Below, piece after piece: positions 1 to 10,932 of a DNA stretch of 64,000 bases. Under the pieces are notes generated by a model. That model was not told the DNA's origin. It ran no database searches and worked only from the letters and a program-made list of their open reading frames with translations. How positions within the stretch are numbered: the stretch's first letter is position 1; every line of letters begins with the position of its first letter. Source of the stretch: Ascaphus truei (Eukaryota; Chordata; Amphibia; Anura; Ascaphidae); assembly GCA_036426205.1 (NCBI GenBank), contig WSYH01002463.1:22322-86321 (forward strand), written 5' to 3'. The position numbers and the translations under genes are program-made.

Positions 1-400
1 ATATAGGAAGTGACATCAGACGTACCCGGCATACGTTTCACCACGTTGGCTTCATTGGGGGCAAATTCCTAAGAGATCCGGTGAGTGTTATATACGTTGG
101 GGTTGCAATGGATACAGATAGCTCCTTGTATCCCATTGGTGGTGTGTGTATCTGTCAATCTGGCGTGTGTACTTGTTACGCCACCGCATCAGTATTTGGT
201 GTTCGCTGAGTCACATGACACTGAAACACAGCCTATCCTAAAAAAATCCCTGCTATCTCTATTCGTAACAAGAGAGGGGGAGTATAATTCAGGCAAGTAA
301 TAGTGAAGGAATGCCTCTGTGGCCATATGGATGCAAGTGATGCTTGTATGCCATTGGATTCTATATTGTGACATCATTTGTTATGATTCTGTGTCCAGCC
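1..400. other. 5' flank, nothing recognised
   Basis: This is the DNA just outside the Ty3 target site. The short open frames here have no domain I recognise and no sign of selection. I see no match to other parts of the window. It may be host intergenic DNA or an unrecognised old repeat. Confidence 0.4.
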
Positions 401-405
401 CATCC
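401..405. repeat. Left target-site duplication of the Ty3 element
   Basis: The five bases catcc abut the TG that opens the 5' LTR. After the CA that closes the 3' LTR at 62128 the next five are catct (62129-62133). Four of five match, which fits a 5 bp Ty3 duplication with one later substitution. It shows that the two LTRs, 61 kb apart, belong to one insertion. Confidence 0.75.
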
Positions 406-1131
406 TGTAAGGAATCGGGGAGGACGTCCCCCGAGGCGCATTCCCTCCTTACCTGCTGTCTCACACAACCCCGCTGTCCTTAGAGCGTGCGCTCATGGAG
501 GAGCTTTGTTGACATCGCGGAGTCTGGCTCCGCCCCTCAGATACGGTGCGCATCAGCGGTGCGCACACGTGATGTGTGCGCTCCGCTCCCAAACTGCGCA
601 TCAACTACCCTCATCACACCCACCTATCTCATGCACCACTCCACCTATCCTTGCCTCCACTGAGGCCGCACCTCTACTCCTCCCCTCTCTCTCATTGGTC
701 CTGTTCTCCCATATATGATCAGCTGTGCCACTTGCACTTTGGCTGAGCATAGTTCCTGGTAGCGCTTGTTCTCCCACTTCCTGGTTCTTTGCCTTGCTCC
801 GTGTACCTTCGTCTTGCTTTCTAATTGATGTCCTGTGTACCGACCTGGCTTGACCCTTGGGTGACGCACTTCTGGCTTACAGACCCCAGCTTAAGAACTT
901 CTACGTTTCTACTGGCTCCAAACCCTGACCACGGCTATCGGACTCCGACCATTGTACCGGCTCCTACCTCTGACCTCGGCAAGTATCAAGACTACTCTAA
1001 CCTCTCCATCCCGACCCGGCTGCCTGACCATCCACTCTCCAGACGTGCCCCCGTGGCTGTGGGTGGCGTTTATACCCATTCTCACCTCAGTACTGGGGTC
1101 CCGCCTTGTTTGTGGTGAGCACAGCGTTACA
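406..1131 (+). repeat. 5' LTR of the Ty3 element
   Basis: Starts TGTAAGGAAT and ends GCGTTACA, the usual TG...CA. It aligns along its length with 61425-62128, apart from small indels and a segment near 565-605 (ctccgctcccaaactgcgca region) missing from the 3' copy. It contains a TATA-like element, an inverted CCAAT box and the predicted start of the R region. Related but clearly different LTRs occur at 51649-52210 and, on the minus strand, at 5879-6911, so several chromovirus families have been active. Confidence 0.92.
690..751 (+). promoter_or_regulatory. Ty3 LTR core promoter and predicted transcription start
   Basis: An inverted CCAAT box (attgg near 693-697) is followed by atatatg at 711-717. 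About 25-30 bp further on is ggctgagcata (741-751), which is the exact reverse complement of the 11 bases just inside the LTR. In Tf1-type elements the first 11 transcript bases act as the primer, so transcription should start at 741. TATA spacing and primer pairing independently give the same start. Confidence 0.7.
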
Positions 1132-1132
1132 G

Positions 1133-1143
1133 TATGCTCAGCC
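1133..1143 (+). other. Self-priming primer-binding site
   Basis: tatgctcagcc sits one base inside the 5' LTR. It is not a tRNA complement (no TGG start), but it is perfectly complementary to 741-751 in the LTR. The pairing ends at exactly 11 bases, since the neighbours on both sides mismatch. Tf1 of fission yeast and vertebrate sushi elements are known to prime reverse transcription this way. Confidence 0.8.
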
Positions 1144-1425
1144 CCACAAACATGTACCCCACTGAGATGGGTTGGGCCTTGTCCTCAGTTGGTGACAGGT
1201 GCTCCCAACTAGAGACTCTTGTTGCATCCCTTGCACAATCTTTTGGGGCCCTTAAGTTGCAACACCAACAGGCCAGTCCTCTGAGACCCCTGACCCCTTT
1301 TTTGTCCTCACCGAACAGCAATCTCTCAGCTGAACCCAATCTTCCTACTCCCAATCTCTACTCCGTTGACCCCCATGGGTGTCGGGCCTTCCTTAAACAA
1401 TGTGCTATTCAATTCGAGCTAACTC
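1134..1425 (+). pseudogene. Ty3 gag, N-terminal part
   Basis: Gag forms the particle shell. An open frame runs from an ATG that overlaps the priming site, with a second ATG at 1152 that could also be used. It includes a heptad-like segment and the chromovirus Gag motif PHGCRAFLKQCAIQFEL, the start of the capsid-like domain. The frame reaches FELT and is then cut by the CR1 LINE, whose target duplication is taactc (1420-1425 and 18874-18879). The reading continues in the expected register near 18880 (PSRF...). Confidence 0.85.
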
Positions 1426-1722
1426 GACAAAGTTAGAGAAAGATGGAGGGTCCTAAAAAATGATTACAGGGATCTATGCCAAAAGCTTAAGGCAAGGACC
1501 TCCAAGGTAGTATTTTCTGAAATACTACCAGTGCCATGCGCTACCGCAGGGAGACAGTCAGAGATCAGGGAGGTTAATGCATGGCTAAGAAAGTGGTGCA
1601 GGAAGGAGGGGTTTGGGTTTTTAGAGCACTGGGATTCCTTTTCTGAGAGGTGCCATCTATATTCTAGGGACGGATTGCACCTCAATGAAGAGGGATCTTC
1701 TGTGTTAGGGGGAAAATGCTAA
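1426..1722 (+). pseudogene. CR1 SGNH/GDSL esterase-like domain, C-terminal part
   Basis: The frame is open from the LINE's first base to a stop at 1720-1722. Visible are a strand ending FSEILPVP, then VNAWLRKWC, and the block DGLHLNEEG, which carries the Asp and His of the SGNH catalytic set (DGLH). CR1 and L2 LINEs encode such a domain before the endonuclease. Its role is thought to be membrane or RNP related. The N-terminal Ser block is missing, so this copy is truncated. Confidence 0.75.
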
Positions 1723-1825
1723 AAAGGTTGGAGGAGATTTTAAACTAGGATGGAGGGGGGAGGGGAATGAAACAGATAATGAACTAAATGGAATAGATGA
1801 GGATACAAGGTGGTATGGAGGTAGA

Positions 1826-2704
1826 ATGGGGGCAAGTGCAAGTTTGACAAGCAGTGAGACACCCAAAGTAAATACAGATAATACTAGAAAACTTCTAAAG
1901 ACTAAACAAAGTGGGCGCAGAAAGGAAGGAGCAGATAAGATAATAGTACAGGCTGAACAAAAACTGAAATGCATGCTTGCTAATGCAAGAAGCCTGACAG
2001 ATAAAATGGGGGAGCTTGAATTAATATCTGTAAGGGAGCAGTATGATATCATAGGCATTACTGAAACATGTTGGGATGAAACTCATGACTGGACAGTTAA
2101 TTTAGAGGGTTAATCTCTTTTTCGGAAGGATCGAACAAATAGAAGGGGAGGTGGAGTATGTTTATATGTTAAACCGGATCTAAAACCTATTATAAGGGAT
2201 GATGTCTATGAAGGGAATGATGAAAATGTAGAGACTTTGTGGATAGAAATTAGCAGTGGAGGTAAAAGTATAAAGAAAATGTTTGTGGGAATATGCTATA
2301 AACCACCAAATATCTGTGAGATTGAGGAAGCTAAAATACTTTTGCAAATGGAGAAGGCATCAAAACTGGGTCATGTTTGCATAATGGGGGATTTTAATTA
2401 TCCAGACATAGACTGGGGCAATGAGATTAGCGTTACAACAAAAGGGAACAGGTTTTTGGGGGTGCTTAAAGACAATTATATGACCCAAATTATTGAGGAA
2501 CCAACCAGGAGAGGGGCAGTTCTTGATTTGGTCATATCAAACAATGTAGAAGTAATAACAAATATTCAAGTCCTGGAACATTTGGGTAACAGTGATCATA
2601 ACATGGTCTCATTTGAAATAAATTATCAAAAAACAGATTACTTGGGTTCAACAAAGACCTTCAACTTTGGAAAGGCAGATTTTAATAAACTGAGTTCTAA
2701 TCTA
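1826..2704 (+). pseudogene. CR1 ORF2: APE-type endonuclease domain
   Basis: Apurinic-like endonuclease that nicks the target for target-primed reverse transcription. Motifs occur in the usual order: the N of ANARSL, the E of GITETCWDE, GDFNYPDIDW and SDHNMVSFE. A stop and frame loss near 2113 come between the E motif and the FRKDR-RRGGG block, so the gene is broken. The open frame then runs to SSNL at 2704, where palindrome P1 enters. It resumes with VVIQWDDVF after 4121. Confidence 0.88.
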
Positions 2705-4105
2705 AAGAAACAACAAAGGGATAGGGAGTGATCACAGAACCATACTAATTGAATAAAGTAGTCAAATACATCAATGTGGTAATCAAGTAATGGGTGCAAA
2801 CTGTGAACTGAAAAGTGAATCAGAAAAGGTGAAGGGAAACACAAAATGGATGTGCCCCCTAAAATAATTCACTTAAATGCACACCAAAACAGTGTAAAAT
2901 TTAGCTTTTAATAAATTTACTTAAAACATATATTACCAAAGTAATGTGTAATGTGAATTAAAAATATATTAAATCAACATTATCAGGCAACCGTGTCGTC
3001 TATTTTAAGTATATACTATCCCATTAAACCACTTGATAATGGTGGGATAAGAGGACACAGGTTGCTAGAAGTCAGGGTGTTAACCCCTCTGGAGCAACGA
3101 TGAGACCCAAAAATAAAAGTATATAAATGTACACAAGTGAGTGGCCAGTGTGTTAAATGTCCAGCTACCTTGCTAGAACAACCAGCACTGCGCAACTATA
3201 AAGAGACTTAGTGGTTAAAGTAAGAGTGATAGAGTGATAAAGCTGGCAAGTGCAGTGATAATGGTTGATACAGTACATACACTGCAGCATAGACTGCCAG
3301 AAACAGCAGTGCTGTGCAAGGAAAGCAGGCACACTCACTATAAATAAAGAATAAATAATTAATAATGGGATCACAAAGTTAGAGCCAGGAGAATGCTGAC
3401 ACTACATTAAAACAGCTCCAAGTAGGAGACTGACAAAATTTGTCCCTGAGGAAGCTCCTTTGCTGGAGGGAAACGCGCGTTGGACGCGCAATGTTGTCAG
3501 TCTCCTACTTGGAGCTGTTTTAATGTAGTGTCAGCAGTCTCCTGACTCTAACTTTGTTGATCCCATTAGTTAATTATTTATTCTTTATTTATAGTGAGTG
3601 TGCCTGCTTTCCTTGCACAGCACTGCTGTTTCTGGCAGGTCTATGCTGCAGTGTATGTATCACCATTATCACTGCACTTGCCAGCTTTATCACTCTAGCA
3701 CTCTTACATTAACACACTAAAGTCTCTATTATAGTGTGCAGTGCTGGTTGTTCTAGCAAGGTAGCTGGACATTTAACACACTGGCCACTCACTTGTGTAC
3801 ATTTATATACTTTTATTTTTGGGTCTCATCGTTGCTCCAGAGGGGTTAACACCCTGACTTCTAGCAACCTGTGTCCTCTTATCCCACCATTATCAAGTGG
3901 TTTAATGGGATAGTATATACTTAAAATAGACGACACGGTTGCCTGATAATGTTGATTTAATATATTTTTCATTCACATTACACATTACTTTGGTAATCTA
4001 TGTTTTAAGTAAATTTATTAAAAGCTAAATTTTACACTGTTTTGGTGTGCATTTAAGTGAATTCTTTTAGGGGGCACATCCATTTTGTGTTTCCCTTCAC
4101 CTTTT
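2705..4105. mobile_element. P1: hammerhead-bearing palindromic element with one-sided tail
   Basis: A 1.4 kb insertion flanked by ctgagttctaatcta (2690-2704 and 4106-4120). Left arm 2821 to about 3435 pairs with right arm about 3495 to 4105, nearly perfectly and over about 600 bp. The apex, 3436-3495, is not arm sequence but a hammerhead ribozyme motif. The left end has an unpaired 116 bp tail (2705-2820), while the right arm abuts the duplication. There is no coding capacity. The layout matches that of PLE1 and PLE2, so I infer a non-autonomous Penelope derivative. Confidence 0.75.
3442..3485 (+). ncRNA. Hammerhead ribozyme motif at the apex of P1
   Basis: Stem I strands gtcc (3442-3445) and ggac (3482-3485) enclose CTGAGGA (3446-3452), a stem-loop closed by ctcc/ggag, then GAAA (3470-3473) and cgcgcgtt. 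Cleavage would follow the GUU at 3481. This is the minimal hammerhead with a very short, self-complementary stem III known from Penelope-like elements. One extra A lies between CTGAGGA and stem II, as in the other motifs here. Activity is not proven. Confidence 0.7.
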
Positions 4106-4120
4106 CTGAGTTCTAATCTA

Positions 4121-5843
4121 GTAGTAATACAATGGGATGATGTTTTTGCAGGGAAAAATGTAGAAGATAAATGGGCAGTCTTTAAAACATTGTTAGAAAA
4201 GCACACTTATCAGTGTATACCCTTGGGTAATAAGTATAAAAGAAATAAGTCAAAACCAATGTGGCTAAATAAACAGGGGAGGAAATGGACAAGAAGAGGA
4301 AGGCGTTTAGATTCTTTAAGTCAGAAGGGACAGAGACATCGTATCAGAATTATAAGGAATGTAACAAAAATTGCAAAAGGGCAATCAAATTGGCAAAAAT
4401 GGATAATGAAAAAAGGATTGCAATTGAAAGTAAGGTCAAACCTAAAAAACTCTTTAAGTACCTTAATAAAAAAAATGAGAAAAGAAAATATAGGACCCTT
4501 TCAGTGTGAGATGGGTAGGCAGATTATTGGAGATAAGGAAAAAGCTGAGGTATTAAACAAATTCGTTGCCTCTGTGTTTACCAGGGAAGAATCAAGTTCA
4601 ATAGTAGTTCCACAGGAGGAAACCACAACCTCCATATTAATGAACAATTGGTTAACTGAGGAAGAAGTTCATAAGCGACTTGAAAAAATTAAAGTAAATA
4701 AGGCACCTGGCATCGATGGCATACATCCAAGAGTTCTCAAGGAGTTAAGCTCAGTAATAGCAAAACCATTATATTTAATATTCAAGGACTCCATTTCCAC
4801 AGGCTCAGTACCACAAGATTGGCGTAAAGCAGATGTGGTGCCTATAATTAAAAAGGGAGCTAGATCACAACCGGGAAATTACAGACCTGTAAGCCAGACT
4901 TCAATAGTAGGGAAACTACTTGAAGGTTTAATACGGGATAATATTCAGGAATACCTAATGGAAAACAAAATTATTAGTAATAGTCAGCATGGATTTATGA
5001 AGGATAGATCTTGCCAAACTAACCTTATTTGTTTCTTTGAGGAGGTAAGTAGGAATTTAGACCAGGGTAATGAAGTTGATGTGGTCTACTTTTTTTGCAA
5101 AGGCTTTTGATACGGTTTCACACAAGAGGTTGGTGTACAAAATAAAGAAAGTTGGACTCAGTAATAATATATGCACCTGGATTGAAAACTGGTTAAAGAA
5201 CAGACAACAGAGGGTTGTCATAAATTGTCATAAATGAAACTTTTTCAGGTTGGGCTAAAGTCGTGAGTGGAGTACCTCAGGGATCGGTACTGGGACCCCT
5301 GCTTTTTAACTTGTTTATTAATGACCTTGAGGTTGGGATCGAGAGCAAAGTCTCCATCTTTGCTGATGATACTAAATTGTGTAAGGTAATAGAATCAGAG
5401 CAGGATGTAATTTCTCTTCAGAAGGACTTGGAGAGACTGGAAACGTGGGCAGGTAAATGGCAGATGAGGTTTAATACAGATAAATGTAAGGTTATGCATT
5501 TGGGCTACAAGAATAAAAAGGCGACTTACAAATTAAATTGAGATATATTGGGGGAATCCTTGATGGAGAAGGATTTAGGAGTGCTTGTAGACAGCAGGCT
5601 TAGCAATAGTGCCCAATGTCATGCAGTAGCTGCAAAGGCAAACAAGATCTTATCTTGCATCAAACGGGCAATGGATGGAAGGGAAGTAAACATAATTATG
5701 CCCCTTTTTAAAAGTCATTAGTAAGACCACACCTTGAATATGGAGTACAATTTTGGGCGCCTATCCTAAGAAAAGACATTATGGAACTAGGGAGAGTGCA
5801 GAGAAGAGCCACCAAATTAATAAAGGGGATGGACATTCTAACT
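4121..5843 (+). pseudogene. CR1 ORF2: reverse transcriptase domain
   Basis: Continues the endonuclease frame after P1. Visible are KAPGIDGIHPRVLKEL, the WRKADVVPIIKKG block, YRPVSQTS, NSQHGFMKDRS, and after a frame change near 5095 the block GVPQGSVLGPLLFNLFINDL and catalytic FADDTKL near 5358. Next come DKCKVMHLG and the thumb segment [11 protein letters not shown]. Frameshifts near 5095 and 5230-5262 and a stop near 5540 inactivate it. The frame ends at GMDILTY, where the foldback DNA transposon enters a TA. Confidence 0.9.
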
Positions 5844-5878
5844 TACACTGGCGACACGTTTTATTCTTATTGGGCTAG

Positions 5879-6911
5879 TGTCACGGTTGTGCTCGCCACA
5901 AACCAGGGTCGGACCGCGAGGCTGAGGTGGGGTTGTAAAAGCACCGACCTTAGACCGCGCAGGCTGATCCGGATTGCGAAGTTCGTAGTCATACGTAGCA
6001 GGATCAGGATTGGAGAAGACAGCATCGTCGTTGTACAAGCCAGGGTCAGGACAGGAGACGTCAGAATAAACATTGTCAAAGTAGGAGTTCGGCAACAGGG
6101 AGTCAGGAAAGCCCCGCTTCAGCTTAGGAGCGCGGGGGTGGCCTCTGCGCGTGCGGCGACCATGGCCGATGGTACTGGTCTCAGGAGGTGGAAGACAGAC
6201 CAGATTTACACACCGCCTAGCTGCACGGTTAAACCAGTGCTACAGCGCAAGAGTCCTGAGCGGGCTAGGGAATCCTCTGTAGCAGCGCAGGAACCAGGAC
6301 ACGGCCTCTCTAGATTAGGGAAAGAGTAGGCCCCAGGAACCAGGAAGCTGTAGATACACAGGGAAACCTCCGCTTCAGTACAGGAATCCAGGAGACTGAA
6401 GGACGCAGGGGCGAAACCTCCGCTTCAGTGCAGGAATCCAGGAGGCTGAAGGACGCAGGGATGAAACCTCTGCTTCAGCACAGGAGAACAGGAAGCTGAA
6501 GGACGCAGGACGGAACCTCCGCTTCAGCACAGAAGAACAAGCGGGAGCTTGAAGGAAGCTGAAGGATGCAGGGCGGAACCTCCGCTTCAGCACAGGAGAA
6601 CAAGCAGGAGCTTGTGGCAGAACAGGTAGTGACATCCGGTAAGGACTATGCTCGGCAGGGAGCATTGTGGGAAAGCAGTACTTTAAGGCCAGCGGGCCAA
6701 TCCCCAGCGGGGGTGTGAAGGTACTGCTCCAATGAGTGAATGCAAGTCTAGGTTGCAGTGATAGGCTGCACAGCTGCAGTAGATACCAGAGGGAGTGTGT
6801 ATAGCTTTGGTGAGTGAATCCAGGCTGCAGCAAACATCAGGAGAGCTGTTCCAGAACTGCACCGGTCTGCAAGGTAAGGCAACCAGTAAACCGCGGAGCG
6901 GATTCCTTCCA
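5879..6911 (-). repeat. Solo chromovirus LTR (minus strand) in the foldback element
   Basis: Reads tgtcacgg...ttcca on the plus strand, so its minus strand opens TGGAAGGAATCC and closes GTGACA, like the main Ty3 LTR. It is flanked by the 5 bp duplication gctag (5874-5878, 6912-6916). It holds tandem units of about 50-60 bp (ggaagctgaaggacgcagg with aacctccgcttcag, 6370-6600). At the same site in the repeated block (10933-16307) there is a two-LTR element instead of a solo LTR. Confidence 0.85.
6370..6615. repeat. Tandem units inside the minus-strand LTR
   Basis: About five imperfect units built around gaaacctccgcttcagcaca and ggaagctgaaggacgcagg lie in tandem within the LTR. The two LTRs of the repeated block carry the same array at 11420-11680 and 15725-15990. 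LTR minisatellites of this kind usually vary in copy number. Confidence 0.7.
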
Positions 6912-7671
6912 GCTAGTTCCGCAAGCCGGGAGATTTCCCGGCTTGCTAGCCAAATCCCCTCGGCGTGCCGCGCGTCACCGATGCGCGGTCACGCTTCATT
7001 GGGTGCCTGCGCCCCATGCGCGCGTGCCCAGGGCTCCCCGAGGGAGCCCTGGTGTCCCGCGATGTGGGGGACGGCGGGGGGGGGGGTTAAGGGGGATCCG
7101 GCGGACCCGGAGAGGGGAGGGGGAAACCCCGATCGGAGGACTGCTCCTCCGAGGCTTCGGCGCGCGCATGGGACACCCCGGCGCGCGCCCGGTTACTGTC
7201 GCGGCCGAGACCGGGCAAATGTAAGAATAAACTCGGCCGCGACAGTATGAGGAGAGGCTAGCTAAATTACATTTATTTACATTACAAAAGAGGCGTCTAA
7301 GAGAGGATACTGCTGCGGCCGAGTTTATTCGAGCATTTGCCCGTTCTCAGCCGCAGCAGTAGCCTGGCGCGCGCCGGAGGGTGACGGGCGTGCGCCGAAG
7401 CAGCGGAAGAGCGCCCTCCGATCGGGGCGCTCTCCCTCCCGCTGCCGGGTCCGCCGGGTCCCCCGGAACCCCCTGCCGCCGTCCCCCACATCGCGGGACA
7501 CCAGGGCTCCCTCGGGGAGCCCTGGACGCGCGTGCAGGGGGCGCAGGCTCCCGATGACGCGTGACCGCGCGTCGGTGACGCGCGGCACGCCGAGGGGCGG
7601 CCACTAGCAAGCCGGGAAATCTCCCGGCTTGCGGATCTGGCCGATGAGCAATAAAGTGTGTCGGTAGTGTA

Positions 7672-7825
7672 TGATAACTCTATACAAATATATTCAGGGA
7701 CAATACAAGGAGCTTTCAAAAGAACTATTCATCCCACGGGCAGTACAAAGGACTCGGGGCCATCCATTAAGGTTGGAGGAAAGTAAATTTCACCAGCAAC
7801 AAAGGAAAGGGTTCTTTACAGTAAG
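7672..7825 (+). pseudogene. CR1 ORF2 C-terminal fragment
   Basis: Resumes the LINE after the foldback element. The block RGHPLRLEESKFHQQQRKGFFTVR is the C-terminal CR1 signature that follows the RT thumb. It is cut at ttctttacagtaag by palindrome P2 and continues at 9168 with the WNSLP-like segment. Confidence 0.75.
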
Positions 7826-9157
7826 AAGGAGTGCTGATCAGTGGGAAGCGCAAACATGTGGAAACAAAAAATATAACTGATGGTGCAATATTGTTATATA
7901 ACAGGTAAGTGGTCTTCTCAAGGTCTAAGGATATTATACTCCCAAATGTAAGGGTGAATCAGTGTTCGTAATGGTATCTTTAAGTTGTGTCTCTTCAGTT
8001 AGGAGGGATTAACTTCAACAATGGTGTGTAGATGAGTCCCTTAAATGGTTAAACACAGAGAACCAAACATAGTGGGATCTGGATAAAATTGTATTACAAT
8101 GGTAGGTATATTACAATACACTCACATGATGTATGATGTTTTTAGGCATTTAGATACACAATCGATCTCGCCTTCGGTTTCTTTTAGCTTTCAGCTTCCC
8201 CTCTATTCAGCGTGCGTCTCACGGCTGCGTTCCACAGATCGGTATGTGACGTCAGCTGGTGTCCGGTTGGCGAAGTAGCTTGTGATCTCACCATTCACTC
8301 TATTGCGTTTCCCACTTTCTCGGTTTCTTCAGGAATGCATCACTTCAGGGTTACAACGGTGCAGGTACATCAGGAGAGGAGGCCACTGCTCCCAGGAGCT
8401 TACAATCTTATTACCAGGAAGGCCTCCTCTCCTGATGTACCTACACACGTTGTTAACCCTGTAATGTGATGCATTCCTGAAGAAAAACAGAGAAAGTGCC
8501 GTAGGTGAAGGGTGATCCAAATCTACTTGCCAACCGGACCCCCGCATTAGCGTGATGTCATGCCGGATCGGCTGAACGCGTGCCGGCGAGTGGCTGCACG
8601 CTGAATAGAGGGGAAGCTGAAAGCTAAAAGAAACCGGAGGCGAGATCGATTGTGTATCTAAATGCCTAAAAACATCAGACATCATGTGAGTGTATTGTAA
8701 TATACCTACCATTGTAATACAATTTTATCCAGATTGCACTATGTTTGGTTCTCTGTGTTTAACCATTTAAGGGACTCATCTACACACCATTGTTGAAGTT
8801 AATCCCTCCTAACTGAAGAGGCACAACTTAAAGATACCATTACGAAGACTGATTCACCCTCACATTTGTGAGTATAATATCCTTAGACTTGGAGAAGACC
8901 ACTTACCTTTATATAACAATATTGCACCATCAGTTATATTTTTTGTTTCCACATGTTTGCGGCTTCCCACTGATCATCACTCCTTCATACTCACCTGGGA
9001 TTGAGAGAGAGCAATCCTGCACTGGGTCACAGCAGCATCCAAAGAATTCGTTGTATCACGCACATTTATATAATAATTGGTTTTGAATGTTATACAGTGT
9101 TAACACGTTGTTTTATTTAGAATTAGAGCGCCACTATTGATATAATATATTTTGCAC
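7826..9157. mobile_element. P2: palindromic element with one-sided tail and decayed hammerheads
   Basis: Flanked by ttctttacag(t)aag (7812-7825 and 9158-9170). The left arm starts at the duplication and pairs through to about 8986, with the apex near 8395-8420. The right end has an unpaired 171 bp tail (8987-9157). Each arm carries a hammerhead-like sequence. No proteins are encoded. A second, noisier copy lies at 17210-18520. Confidence 0.75.
8293..8341 (-). ncRNA. Decayed hammerhead motif in the left arm of P2
   Basis: On the minus strand, CTGAAGA, a short stem-loop and GAAACGC are in order, but the stem III cgcg has become cgca. The copy in the repeated block at 17661-17710 still has GAAACGCGTA. 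The mirrored right-arm motif near 8473-8515 has lost the GAAACGCG segment. Confidence 0.5.
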
Positions 9158-9167
9158 TTCTTTACAG

Positions 9168-9387
9168 AAGGGCAGTTAAAATGTGGAATTCATTACCCAT
9201 GGAGACTGTGATGGCAGATACAATAGATTTGTTCAAAAAAAGGTTGGACATCTTTTTAGTTGGGAAAGGTATACAGGGATATATCAAATAAGTATACATG
9301 GGAAGGATGTGGATCCAGGGATTAATCCGATTGCCAATTCTTGGAGTCAGGAAGGAATTAATTTTTCCCCTTAATGGGGTTTTTTGT
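9168..9387 (+). pseudogene. CR1 3' end, first copy
   Basis: Encodes the last CR1 residues (KMWNSLPMETVMADTIDLFKKRLDIFL) and part of the 3' UTR, then breaks off at tttttgt (9387). The full 3' end with its tatgtaac tail appears only after the repeated block, at 18730-18873. Confidence 0.75.
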
Positions 9388-9405
9388 AGAGGACACGTGA
9401 TCAAA

Positions 9406-10903
9406 GTATAAGGAATGTAACAAAAATTGCAAAAGGGCAATCAAATGGCAAAATGGATATAATGAAAAAAGGATGCAATTGAAAGTAAGGTCAAAACCTA
9501 AAAAAACTCTTTACGACCGTAATAAAAAAAATGGAGAAAAGAAAATATAGGAACCTTTCAGTGGAGATGGGTAGAGCAGATCAATATTGGATGATAAGGA
9601 AAAGTGAGGTATAAAACAAATTCGTGCCTCTGTGTTACCAGGGGAAGAAATCAAGTTCAATAGTAGTTCCAACGGAGGAAACCACAAACCTCCATTATTA
9701 ATGAACAATTGGTAACTGAGGAAGAAGTTCATAAGCGACTTGAAAAATTAAGTAAATAAGCACCTGGCATCGATGGCATACATCCAAGAGTTCTTCAGGA
9801 GTTAAGACTCAGTAATGCAAACATTATATTATAGTTCAAGGACTCCATTTCACAGCCTCAGACCACAAGATTTGCGTAAGCAAGATGTGGTGCCATCTTA
9901 ATTAAAAGGGAGCTGAGATCACAACCGGAAATGACGACTGTAAGCCAGACTTCAAGATAGGGCGGGAAACTAATTGAGGTTTAATACGGGATAATATTCA
10001 GGAATACCTAATGGAAAACAAAATTATTAGTAATAGTCAGATGGATTTATGAAGGATAGATATTTTGGCCACAATAACCTTATTTGTTTTTTGAGGAGGT
10101 AAGTAGGAATTTAGACCAGGGTAATGAAGTTGATGTAGTCTATTTTTTGCAAAAGGCTTTGATACGTTTCAACACAAGAGGTGGTGTACAAAATAAAAAG
10201 AAAGGTGATGACTCATATAATCATATATGCACCTGGATTGCAAAACTGGTTTTTAAGAACAGACAACAGAGGGTTGTTCATAAATTGGTCATAAATGAAA
10301 TTTTAAGGTTGGGCTAAAGTCGTGAGTGGAGTAACCTCAGGGCTCGGATACTGGACCCCAGCTTTGTTAACTTGTTTATTAATGACCTTGAGGGTTGGGT
10401 CGAGAGCAAAGTCTCCATCTTTGCTGAGATACTAAACTTGGTAAGGTAATAGAATAAGAGCAGGATGTTAATTTCTCTTCAGAAGGACTGGGCGGAGATG
10501 GGAAACGGGGCGGTAAATGGACAGATGAGGTTTAATACAGATAAATGTAAGGTTAGGCATTTGGGCTACCAAGAATAAAGGAGAACTTACAAATTAAATT
10601 GAGATATATTGGGGAAAGCCTTGAGGAGAAGGATTTAGGAGTTGCTTGTAGACAGCAGGCCTTAGCAATAGTGCCCAATGTCATTGAGTAGCTGCAAAAG
10701 GCAAACAAGATCTTACTGTGCATAAAATGGCAATGGTGGAAGGGAAGTAAACATAATTATGCCCCTTACAAAGCATTAGTAAGACCACACCTTGGAATAT
10801 GGAGTACAATTTGGGCCCCTATCCTAAGAAAGACATTATGGGAACTAGGGAGAGGCAGAGAAGGCCACCAAATAATAAAGGGGATGGACATTCTAATACA
10901 TGG
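9406..10903 (+). pseudogene. CR1 RT, second copy with many frameshifts
   Basis: Repeats 4350-5845. RT segments such as FFEEVSRNLDQGNEVDVVYF and the VSGV / FADD region can be traced, but no frame stays open beyond about 230 bp. The end at the TA target of the foldback element matches the first copy. Confidence 0.8.
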
Positions 10904-10932
10904 GCGACACGTTTTATTATGTATTGGGCTAG

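Larger units (their letters stand above)
5846..7669. mobile_element. GC-rich foldback DNA transposon, TA target
   Basis: Ends are CACTGGCGACAC (5846-5857) and the inverted form gtcggtagtg (to 7669), flanked by TA (5844-5845, 7670-7671). Without the inserted LTR it is about 790 bp, made of two arms of roughly 340 bp around a spacer at 7250-7310. Each arm also contains a hairpin gcaagccgggagatttcccggcttgc-like motif (near 6921 and 7609). It has no coding capacity. TA target and TIR form fit the Tc1/mariner superfamily. Related termini bound the MITE at 30118-30513. Confidence 0.8.

Noticed and set aside
85..300. Small hydrophobic open frame in the 5' flank
   Set aside because: 71 codons, no motif, and an overlapping frame on the other strand; chance cannot be excluded.
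5846..7669. Reading 5879-7244 as one long LTR
   Set aside because: The gctag duplications place the LTR end at 6911. The DNA beyond is mirrored at 7315-7640 and belongs to the foldback transposon.
6795..7719. Pro/Arg/Gly-rich frames on both strands resembling a host protein
   Set aside because: They fall in the GC-rich foldback arms, occur in mirrored form on both strands and recur in the second copy.
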